Positions 55,353 through 64,000 of a stretch of 64,000 nucleotides of DNA are shown piece by piece; within the stretch, counting starts at the first letter, position 1; every line of letters starts with the position of its first letter. Position numbers and translations under genes: made by a program. The DNA comes from Thermothelomyces thermophilus ATCC 42464 (lineage: Eukaryota; Ascomycota; Sordariomycetes; Sordariales; Chaetomiaceae): positions 2,046,001-2,110,000 of the forward strand of contig NC_016475.1 in NCBI RefSeq assembly GCF_000226095.1, read 5' to 3'. The notes beneath the pieces are model-generated. The model ran no database searches. It had not been told where the DNA came from and worked only from the letters and a program-made list of their open reading frames with translations.

Positions 55353-56587
55353 TCAAGGCGAAGAATACTTGTAGTTGTACTTCTCCTTCGCGTCGGCGAC
55401 CAGCTTCTTCGTCGCCTCCAACGAATCCTTGACGTCCTCGAGCCCCGGCTCGCCCTTCAGAGCCCTCTCGGCGGTGGGGACGCTGAAGCGCGACGGCTGC
55501 CCGCTAGGCACGGTGAGGCCCTTCTGCACGGCCGGCCTCGCCAGTAGCCTGTCGAGCCAAGCCCTCACGTTGGGGAACTGGGACGCGAGGTCGATGCCCG
55601 CGTACAGGCTGGCATTGACCCACCCAATCAAGCTGATGTCGGCGATACTGTACTTGCCCCTGCCCGGGCCAACGATGTAGTCGCGATCGGCGAGCCGCGC
55701 GTTGAGGATGCCGTACAGCCGCTCTGTCTCGCCAACGTAGCGCGTGATGCCCCAGGCGATCTTCTCAGGAGCCGCGCGGAGGAAGTGTCCCGCTTGGCCT
55801 TGCCTTTATCATTTCAATTCTTGTCAGCCCGAATGGAGAGGCAGGAAAAAAAAGAGGAAAAAGAAAAGAAACATACATGGGACCTATCCCGCCGTGTTGC
55901 CAGGAGATCCACTGCTCGGCGACCGAGTAGTCGTCCGAGTCGACCGGAAAGCTGAACTTGTACTCCGGGTCATAGTGGCGCGTGAGGTAGGTCAGGATGG
56001 CCAACCCCTCAAAGACGGCGAAGCCGTTGCGATCGTGGTCGATGATGGTCGGGATGCGCCCATTGGGGTTGAGCGCCGTGTACCAGGGCTCCTTCTGGGT
56101 GTTCTTGCTGATGTTGATGGACTGGTAGGTGTACTCCTTGCCGTAGGCTTCTTTCAGCTCCTCCAACAGGATAGAAGCTTTGAAGCCGTTAGGGGTGCCT
56201 AGAGTTGTTTGTTACCGCATGAGTTGCATGTTCGACATGAGGGATTGGATCCTAGCGGGCTGCCCAGAACTCACCAAAGGTCAAGAGTTCAATGCCCGAC
56301 TTGGCAACGAGGCCGGTGGGTTCAGCCATTTCGTCTGATCTAGCTTGAAGCTTAGGGGAGGTGGTGGTGAAGATGGTCCTCAGCTGGGCGGGTCTGGACA
56401 GTCGAGCAATAATATGTCGAGATGAACTGGGCACGCGATTGGTTGTGTTACTGTAAGTCTGAAGAAAGCGGCGATGACAATGAGGACCGGGTGCGGCAGC
56501 AACAACAGCAGCAGCAGAACCTTGAAGGGCGGCCGGGCCTCTTGATATGCCCTGCCCCGCGAGTGGGCAATGTCGTGCTGCGAGCAT
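55353..56587 (-). CDS. Ure2-like glutathione S-transferase, with possible mitochondrial upstream start (361 or 275 aa)
   Basis: Three exons: 56587-56275 (or from the internal ATG at 56329), 56198-55877 and 55803-55353. All junctions are GT/AG and in frame. The N-terminal thioredoxin fold reads IELLTFGTPNGFKASILLEE, with the cis-Pro loop ALNPNGRIPTIID and then AVFEGLAILTYL. The usual Glu-Ser pair that binds the glutathione gamma-glutamyl group reads Glu-Gly here. The alpha-helical C-domain includes QWISWQHGGIGPM, YVGETERLYGILNARLADRDY and YSIADISLIGWV. It is a cytosolic detoxification or peroxide-linked transferase by family. From ATG 56587 the frame adds 86 residues, Arg-rich with no acidic residue until the last few (RRFLQTY, RHIIARLSR), as in a mitochondrial presequence. 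The short form is certain; the long form is a proposal. Confidence 0.9.
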
Positions 56588-57927
56588 CGCTCTAGCTGCT
56601 GCTGCTGCTGCCGGTTCTTGCGTGATCGGTCGCCGCCGTCCGAATTTGTCTAAGCAATCAATCTCAGATTTGGTCAGCGCAACTGCGATCTGAATAATCG
56701 CCTTTGGCTAACCGAGCGAACGGATTGCGTCAATGCAGCCGCAGCGCGAAGCCGGCTGTGGGTCGATTACCAATTAACTACGCCTGGGCCCACCTGCTAG
56801 AACGTGCCAGTGGGTACATTTACTGCGCACGAAGGAGTATTCCACAGGCACGCACTGCATACATAGTACTTGCAGTAACTATGTGCGTGCTGCACGAATC
56901 AGGTGCTTTGGAGTGTTGCGTAATCATGAACAAAGCTCGGGTCGTCTCTCTCTCTCCGATAATGCTCTGGGCTATGTAAGTTCTCCCCTTTAGCGGTGCC
57001 TCAGGAGCGAATCGTAGCACAGAGGGAAAATACGCATCTCGCTCGCGCTCCTAGAGGCTTTTTTTTTCGGCGCCACTTTGTGAAAAAAGAAATGAAAAGC
57101 GTAGATAAACCGATCATCCGAGGTTGCCGTCGGCTACACGATACTCTCTTTCAAAGCGTTCGCTGAATCCAACAAACGAAAGGTAGGCAACCTTTATGTG
57201 AGCCCACAAAAGAGAGAAGAGTATTTCCAACTGGGAACCGCGAACCGAGTCCTCTAGCCAGTTGACCTCGGCCAAGGTACGGGTCCGTATATCGGCATAC
57301 ATGCCTGCTTGACCACATATTCATCCGCGCGATCGACGAGCATCCTAACAAGCCTCCCTGAATAAAAAAGGGATCTGGGTTTATTAGGTTACTGCCCAAA
57401 AACTTCTCGGCCCGATGCCTACATGTGATCTGTCGACCTGAGGCTCCTTCATTGACTGCTCGCCAGTCTAGGTACCTAGGTACCTTCAGTTTTCATGCCG
57501 TTGACAGTCCGGCATCACCTACGAAGGGTGCGAGGTTGAAATATTCGTGCTACCAAGGATTATAAGTATCTAGCTATAACTAACGTCTGAGCTCGCATCT
57601 CAACACCCGAACCGAAAAAGGAATTAATATAGGTTCTTACTTAAATAATTATACCACCCTCGCTCTTTCTAGAGGACTACTCTCGGCGTCGCACGTGTAA
57701 ACTCCATAGCAGGTGCGCGGCCTCGCCACAAGCACCCCGCCACTGCCAAGCGCCTAACACGCATATACAGATAACACAGTATTAATTAAACCTGCAGCCT
57801 CCGAGTAAATTAGCATCACGAAAAGTATTTGGAATAATTAACCCAAAAGCAAGAACTCGCACCAAAACACCAACACTCAAGACACCGTTTCGATAACCTT
57901 TATCTGTCATCCATTTGGACAAAAAAA
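56588..57927. other. Intergenic region, AT-rich on the right
   Basis: About 1.3 kb. GST promoter sequences should lie at the left end. A 16-bp perfect palindrome lies at 57470-57485. The stretch 57535-57900 is clearly richer in A+T than the rest (AATTAATATAGG, TATTAATTAAACC). No gene is supported before 57928. Confidence 0.5.
57470..57485. repeat. 16-bp perfect palindrome
   Basis: AGGTACCTAGGTACCT reads the same on both strands and contains the TACCTAGGTA core. Confidence 0.85.
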
Positions 57928-58152
57928 ATGCCGCACCAGACCTCTACCGCCTCCTCCACAGGCCACGACTTGGGCACCCAGACCCAAACTCAGCATTCAG
58001 GCTCGGAGAGGACCCAAGCACCGCCGACCGGCGCCGGAGTCAACACCGGCGCGGGCATCACCAGGCCCAAGACGGAAGCCGAGAAGGAGGCAGACCGGCG
58101 CTACGAGGAAGCCATAGAGGACGAGTATGCCAAGCGTGAGGGCGGTGCGTGA
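57928..58152 (+). CDS. Small hydrophilic protein (74 aa)
   Basis: A single exon from ATG 57928, preceded by eight A in the leader. The first 45 residues are Thr/Gln/Ser/Gly-rich. The C-terminus RPKTEAEKEADRRYEEAIED then EYAKREGGA is charged and helical, and I recall the same ending in short unnamed proteins of related fungi. It has no membrane segment, Cys or signal peptide. The function is unknown. It converges with the GH47 gene and sits in an AT-rich region, where its GC-rich frame stands out. The conserved C-terminal block is the main support. Confidence 0.65.
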   Translation: MPHQTSTASSTGHDLGTQTQTQHSGSERTQAPPTGAGVNTGAGITRPKTEAEKEADRRYEEAIEDEYAKREGGA

Positions 58153-58522
58153 AAGGGAAACACGTAATCAGCGGAAATGAAATGGTGAATGGAGGAGGAT
58201 AACTTGGCCAAGTACGCCGTCACTCTAAAAGTGAAACATTTGATCAGGCACTGATAAACTATTAATTACTATCTAGAGACCTTTACACATAGTCCAATCT
58301 TAACAAACCGAATAGTAATTGGGAGTCCTGACATGGACCCAGCAGGTGCTCAGCTGATTACGTCGTCGAATGAGAGACGTAAGTAACGGGAGACAATGTT
58401 TAATTATACCTTACCTAGAAAAATTCAATGTTGCCTTATTACCAATGTTTCAAATAATATTCCTAACTACCTCTTGGATCCAAAAATGCCACCCAGGCAT
58501 GAACCCGAGACTCTGGTCTCTC
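58153..58522. other. AT-rich convergent spacer
   Basis: 370 bases of AT-rich sequence between convergent stops. Nothing is recognised. Confidence 0.45.
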
Positions 58523-60173
58523 TTATTTCCCTCCAGCCACCCGTATCGGATGCGCCTCGGTGTTCCACACGTACTCGTTCGTGTTATCGGCCTTGACCTG
58601 CCACGGAGCATCCTGTTCCCATCGTGGTTTAGCTGAGAGTCGGCCCAGAACACCGATTGTCAGCCAACTCACCTCGGCATGGATCAGATAGCTATACTTG
58701 AGCACCTCGGCAAACCAGAAGCTCTCCTGGAAGTCGTCGAATCCGCCCCCGTCTGGAGCATTCACGTCCTTGATGCTCGAGAATCCGCTCCCCACGCGGC
58801 ATGTCTTGTTGATCCTCTGGAATGCGTCCCAGGCCCAGTCCTGGTACTTGGTGTCGCCGGTTGCGCGGTAGGCGTAGTAGTAGCTTTCGATGACCTCGGG
58901 CCGCAGCACGTAATGGCCGTTGGTGATCCAGAAACCCGACTTCTCGTAGAAAGCGGTCTGGTCCTCTGGAGGCGGCTGGTTATTGCTCGCGTTGAGCGGC
59001 AGCTGCGAGTCCTGCCAAGCGAAGACTTCCGGCCCGATTCCCGTCGCCGTGCCCACGTACGTCGCGTGGCAGCCTTCGACGAGCGCGAGCCCGAGATCCG
59101 TGTACGCCTGTTCGCCGAGCGTGAGGCCGCCAAGTATGAAGTTGCCGCCGTGGAAGCAGGCCACTTCGGTTGAAAAACTGATGAGTATGGGAAAAAAAAA
59201 AAAAAAAAAGGGGGGGGAAGTGGGTAAGTAGGGGTTGGGTTGCTCACAATGCTGAGATGAGAACCGCAGCTCCTTGCCCCGCCACAGAGCGAGGAACGTC
59301 AGCTCCGGCCTCGTGGTCGGGTGCGAGACGAGGTACTTAATGGACGAGTCGGCCGCGGCGATCCAGCGGTCGCGGTACTCGGCAAACCGCTCGGGGTCGT
59401 AAATATACATCTTGATGAGATACTCATAGAAGCTGTCGGTTCCGCCGCCCCAGCTGCCGTTGCCGTCTTCAAACTTCCCGTCCTCGATTCGAATGTTAGT
59501 CCCCAGCAGGCCGGGAAATGGCTCGCCCAGCGCCGGCTCGGGGTGCAGCAGGTAGGACTCCGCCTTTTGCGTCAGCTCCGCATATTCAGAGTCCCCGGTC
59601 AGGTCGCTGAGGCGTGTCCACTCAAGGATCAAGGTGCCGGTGGTGGCGAGGCCGTTCGTCGTTGATCCGCCCTTCCGTGGTGGGTTGAAGTAGAGGCTGT
59701 TGTCCGGAACGCCGCTGGGCGTGTCGAAGGCAACTTTAAGGTTGTCGGCCAGCCGCTTCGCCTGAGTCAGGATGGCTTCTACGTCCGGCTGTTTTTGGAT
59801 GCCCAGACTGAGGCTGTTGGTTATGATGTCGTAGGCTGAAATAAACTACATGAGCCAGAGACCGCGCATATTATGTAGAGGGACGAGCCCTACCGGACAC
59901 CAGTCCACCGAGATATCGAATCGTGGTCTCGAACAGGGACACTTCGGTGGTGGTGTTGTCGAAGTTGATGGTTGGGATGTACTCCAATATCTGGTTCACG
60001 ACATCCCAGTTCTCCATGACCAGCGCCGTGCTGAGCGCGTCGACAGCGCTCGCACCCCATCCATTTCTATCGGCCGTCTCTAGTTAGCAGTTATCAAACC
60101 TCCGCCCTCTTCACCTTCTTCAAACACAGCAATAAATAAATGAATAGCTTTGAATAAATAAATAGAAAGAAGC

Positions 60174-60208
<35 letters not shown>

Positions 60209-60486
60209 TAGTAAGAGGAACGAATGGAAGGAACAAAAAAAGTAAAGTCCCTGCCTAATTACCTGTCATCCGCGAATGTGTTGGACACGGGCCGTAACGA
60301 GTCGTGAGGGAAAGCGTATTTGTAATAACCATCCCAAGACACCTGGAAAGCTTCCTTAACCTCGTCGGCGCGTTGCTTGTTAACGACATACTGCGGAGCG
60401 CGCTGTTTGTGAGGTGCAGCAGCAGCTAGGCCAAGCAAAAGGGGACTGGCGGCAGCACTTGCCCCAGCAACAGAAAGACCACGCAT
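58523..60486 (-). CDS. Secreted GH47 class I alpha-1,2-mannosidase (521 aa)
   Basis: Five exons: 60486-60263, 60066-59894, 59835-59248, 59163-58673 and 58612-58523, all GT/AG and in frame. An N-terminal signal peptide ([22 protein letters not shown]) is followed by [10 protein letters not shown]47 landmarks are [97 protein letters not shown] and the calcium-binding NTEAHPI near the C-terminus. Length matches the secreted Aspergillus/Penicillium enzymes (about 510 aa), which trim alpha-1,2-mannose from N-glycans. The enzyme is probably secreted or in the Golgi lumen. The third intron (84 nt) contains a T19/C8 tract on the coding strand and the first (196 nt) a TTTTC repeat. The start is the ATG at 60486; an in-frame TTG lies further upstream. 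Confidence 0.94.
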
Positions 60487-62689
60487 GGCGCTTGTTGACC
60501 CGCGCCACAAAAAGGCCAATAACCGATCAATACCTCACCAAAACCGCGGATAGCAAGTGCCAACCCTGCGCTCACGTATGTACGCGCATGCCAGGAGCGC
60601 GTATTTAAATAGATAATCGAAGGAAGAGAAAAACGAGGAGCTCAATCAAATCAAATCGGTCTGGGGTTAAGGTTCAGCTTTTACTGAGAAGGTGGCACCC
60701 CTAATCCGTAGTCTATACCCTGGAGATTGACAGTGAACAGAGCAGATCCTCGGAAAGAAGCCTTGTATGTATGTACTAATACATACATCGTCCGTACAGC
60801 GAACACAACCTGGAAACCAACAACCGTGACAATAACAAAACACACAGCTCAACCGGGACACAAGGCAGGCACGAGGAATGTCTCGGTCCACAGCAAGGTC
60901 CTGCTCGGACGCCGATCTTAGTGAAGGGCTGCCACCCCTCCTTCTTGGCTCGGCGCCGGTACCAGCGAGGTGATTGGTCCGTTTCCCAGATACCTGCCTA
61001 AAAAAGGCAGGCGCTCGGATACCGCTGGTGCCCTGGTGATCCAGATGAGTGATCCAGATGAAGAGAGAGAGAGGGGAACCTGGAAAGCATGGCGGTGTGT
61101 GCCACTCAGCTGGCAGCAGACATGAGGTGACCCAGGTAACTCACTGACTGCAGGGACGGGATTCACCACCCAGCCGAGCGTAATCTGTACCATACGCATC
61201 CAACTTCAGCATCTTGCATCAGAGGGGCAAGGTAAGTGCACTGCGGACCAAAATTGTCTACTCAAGCTTCCGTTGCATTTATGTGGGCGAGGTTGCAACG
61301 GTTGTGATTTCCGTCTTCTCCCACAGCAACTGGCCAAGAGCTGAGAGCACGACTTTGCTCACTTGTTTTTTTTTCTTTAATTACGAGAATCCTGATGTGT
61401 CAGCAGAAGCAATGTCTCCCCCCCCGTGAGATCGACCGCACGAGCAACCATAACTGGTCAGTATTACCAAGGATTCCGTCAACGGTGGACGCTGCCCTGG
61501 AAAGTTCGCGATTTCTTGCTACCTTAGCAAGGTTGGTTCTGCGCACCCCCTGAAAGTAACCATCGACACCTGCAAACGGCCCGAAGATGAGAGCAGAGCC
61601 CGGACTGGAAATCGACTTCTAAGTAACGTTGTTTTCTTGGGAAAGATGACTTGCCAACAGTAGCTAAGTGGTGAAGTCGCACCGCCGATATTAAGCCGTT
61701 TTTCTTCCCGGAATCCAAGCTTATTCCCGGCGGTCATCCGACCGTTCAGCGAGCAGGAGCCCTTCCAGTGAGCGGACCCAAACTAACTGCAGGCAGGGTG
61801 AAGACAACTGACCATTCATGGAACTCTTTGGTAATGTAACTACATGTACTGATTGTATATACAGCATCCTCTGCGAGCCGCTTCCTTGCGAACCCGGCAC
61901 CCCGGGTGCATCAGGCAGAAAATATTTAGCATAAATTGATTTGATTTATTTCTCGCGTGCTACGCGAGCAGGCTGTTTGAGACTCGAGATTGATTGAGTA
62001 TCGTAAAAGTCAGGTCGGACGACCTGCAACTCTTTCCTCCATTCCGTCCTGGATGCTGAGCGCTGCTATGCTTGGCGGCCCCGCGTGATGCGTGTGTATG
62101 ACGGGATCACAAGGCCCAGGCGATGCGCTTTACTCAGTACCTCCGGCCACTCCGCCCCGGCTCCCGTGCGCCCTTCCCGTCAGTGCCGTTGCTTGGCAAC
62201 CGAAAGTGCCGAACCTTGTTAGCAGTATCACCGTCTTAGGCAAGTTGCCGCTCGAGGCACGGCGGGTAAGAGCACGTGTCGAGCCGAATTGGGGGTATCT
62301 CGCCGGTCGAGGGTACTTTTGCACCGGGTTACCTTCCCTTCTGTGGTTGGGGTCCGAATCCTCCCGTCCATGGTAACGCAACGATACAAGGAAGTGAGAA
62401 ACAACACGAGGTGCCCGCAGCACCTTCTGCATGATGCATATCTTTTTGGGCCGGAAAACGTTGCTAATCGTTACTCCATGCGGGGCAGGCGACAGACACG
62501 AGGTCCCCTTTTGTGTAGGTAAATTAGTTGGCGTTCGGGTATGCCCCGGCCGGTACTGCGACATATATGCTGTCGGAGCATATCCGCTCAATGATGGGTG
62601 ACTGTGCCTGCGCTAGTGGCATGCAGGTATTGGCGTGGTGCGGCGAATAGGTTGCCCAGACTTCACGTCGGCAACACCGGGAGTAACGG
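60487..62689. other. Intergenic region
   Basis: 2.2 kb between two minus-strand genes. No gene is supported. The left end is the GH47 promoter. Small open frames here lack splice or family support. Confidence 0.5.
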
Positions 62690-63969
62690 TTAACCTTTCT
62701 CCCTAAGTTTTGCCAACGCGGCGGCCACACCGTCGCTCAGCTCGTCGTCCTTGCGTGCTGGCGCCGCTGCTGACGAAGACGTGGCAGTGACTGACGGGGT
62801 TCGGACAGGCACGGTCGGATCCGGCCGCCCATTCCTCGAAGCAGCCTCGGCGTCCACTCTGCTCTCCGCGACTGCAGCCTCTGTCCCAGCCTCAATCTCA
62901 TCCTCCTCTTTCCTTCCGGTCGACCCCTCTCCCAACGCTCCCTTGCCGCTAGCAGCACGCGCCCCAACCCCAGTTCCAACCCCAGCTCCGCCTCTTCTCC
63001 TCCCCGCCTTCTGTACCCGAAACGGCTCCCTCACGGCCCGGCACCAGGCGCGCACCTTCTTCTCGCCCCAGCCGCCGACGACGCCGATCTGCTCGGGGTC
63101 GGCGTTGACGGCGTGGCGGAGGCTGCCGAACGCGCTGACGAGGGCGACGGCGTCGGCCTTGTTGACGTTGCGCGGCACGGTGACGAACTCGACAAGGCGC
63201 TCCGCGTAGCTCGTCGCCTGCTGGCCGCGGATGGCGGCGAAGCCGGCGTGCTCGTACGACTTGTAGAGTTCCAGGTAGCGGGCGGCCTCGGCGGCAGACC
63301 AGGCCAGGATGACGGTCACGTCATTGACCAGGGACGTCTTGGAAAGCTCCCGCAGCGCGTCCTCGTGGTTGGGAATGTCAACGAGCGTGAGCAGGATGCG
63401 CAGGTTGTACTTGCCCCGCAGGTTCCGGATGCGCGTGTAGATGTATTCCGGATGCAGGCGGTGGTACTTGAGGCTGGAGCACGGCAAGGAAGAGATACCT
63501 TAGTAAGTATGGGCTCACAATCGTGGGCGGCTTTGTCTTGGAGTTCAAGACTTGGAAAGAGAGGAAGGGGGGAGAAGGCGGGTTGAGGGGGCAAGGGAGC
63601 AACAGACCTGAGGAACAGAGCGCAGGTGGTCAACCCGAGCCCGTAGTCGGCCGGTATGTCGCTGTATTCCCATGGGACCGACTTCAGGCAGGCTAGCACC
63701 GGGTTGCCCTTCTGCCGCGGCGAGACGAGAATGGTGGATCCAGAACCGCGAGCGGGCAAGGCCTGCGGAGCAGGTTGCACAACCTTGGGCGGGCCTGAGC
63801 CGGAGGAGGTCCGGTTCGCTGGCGGGGCTCGGTCGAGGCGCTGCGGTGTCGGCTGCTGAATCCTCGGGGCGGCCTGTGGTTGCGGTTGTTGAGGCGCTCT
63901 CGAGGGGCCGGCTTGCGTGGCGAGCGCTACAAGCACATCGTAGGCATCACCGTATTCATCGTCGTCCAT
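62690..63969 (-). CDS. rad10: ERCC1/Rad10 subunit of the XPF-type structure-specific endonuclease (381 aa)
   Basis: Two exons: 63969-63608 and 63473-62690. The intron splits Ser in LFLSLKYH. After a Gln/Pro-rich N-terminus, the central domain reads NPVLACLKSVPWEYSDIPAD, YGLGLTTCALFLSLKYHRLH, PEYIYTRI and LRILLTLVDIPNHEDALREL, with AARYLELYKSYE. This is the XPA- and DNA-binding ERCC1 domain, with a nuclease fold that lacks the catalytic acidic residues. The helix-hairpin-helix part (VNKADAVALVSAFGSLR, IGVVGGWGEKKVRAW) mediates pairing with XPF/Rad1. The heterodimer cuts 5' of lesions in nucleotide excision repair and in single-strand annealing. A tail of about 100 residues rich in Arg, Ala and Glu follows and is absent from the yeast protein. 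Confidence 0.95.
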
Positions 63970-64000
63970 TGTCGTGTCCGGTCTGGCTGATTTCAGTTGG

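Noticed and set aside
1-64000. tRNA, rRNA, CRISPR, transposon ends or virus-like elements
   Set aside because: I looked in the gene-free intervals on both strands and saw no cloverleaf-type sequence, regular spacer-repeat array, paired terminal repeats, reverse transcriptase, transposase or capsid-like translation.

Overview
This window is nuclear DNA of a filamentous ascomycete, most likely a Sordariomycete of the Sordariales (Chaetomiaceae-like). The signs are GC-rich coding sequence, short introns (about 50-90 nt) with canonical GT...CTAAC/CTGAC...AG signals, long Ser/Pro/Lys/Asp-rich tracts, and protein families such as Utp14, Dbp9, Brc1/Rtt107, Vps25 and mL41 in typical fungal form. Twenty-two protein-coding genes can be supported, one of them cut by the left edge. 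Exon boundaries were worked out by reading splice signals and keeping the frame. No tRNA, rRNA, CRISPR array, complete transposon or virus-like element was seen.

Layout. 1-976 (-): YANK/STK32-type kinase, 5' part only. 977-5056: empty 4-kb stretch. 5057-24245: compact block with a small mitochondrial-looking protein, a RING protein, a large alpha/beta-hydrolase, mitoribosomal mL41 (-) head-to-head with UTP14 (+), RIB3 (-) head-to-head with COQ3 (+), an unknown 609-aa protein (-) and a single-pass membrane protein (-). 24246-32478: mostly non-coding, with one Pro-rich hypothetical gene at 28358. 32479-35120: BCS1-like AAA ATPase. 37120-38931: HMG-CoA synthase. 40408-43120: Brc1/Rtt107, convergent with VPS25 (-), which is head-to-head with the sorting nexin MDM1 (+). 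49727-51496: SR splicing factor. 52312-54674 (-): DBP9. 55353-56587 (-): Ure2-like glutathione transferase. 57928: small conserved-looking protein. 58523-60486 (-): secreted GH47 alpha-mannosidase. 62690-63969 (-): ERCC1/Rad10.

The genes are mainly housekeeping: ribosome synthesis (UTP14, DBP9, mL41), cofactor and sterol precursor synthesis (RIB3, COQ3, HMG-CoA synthase), DNA repair (Brc1, Rad10), endosomal or contact-site traffic (VPS25, MDM1), and splicing. They do not form a metabolic cluster, and I see no clear new multi-gene system. The points most worth a second look are at the RNA level: a 6-nt micro-exon and a 452-nt intron that splits the SWQDLKD signature of the SR protein; a 14-nt exon in the BCS1-like gene; an intron without stops in the hydrolase; a possible upstream mitochondrial start in the glutathione transferase; and an overlapping uORF on MDM1. 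The gene-poor intervals share short perfect palindromes (TACGGATCCGTA, TACCTAGGTA) and unusually long homopolymers (T37, G21).
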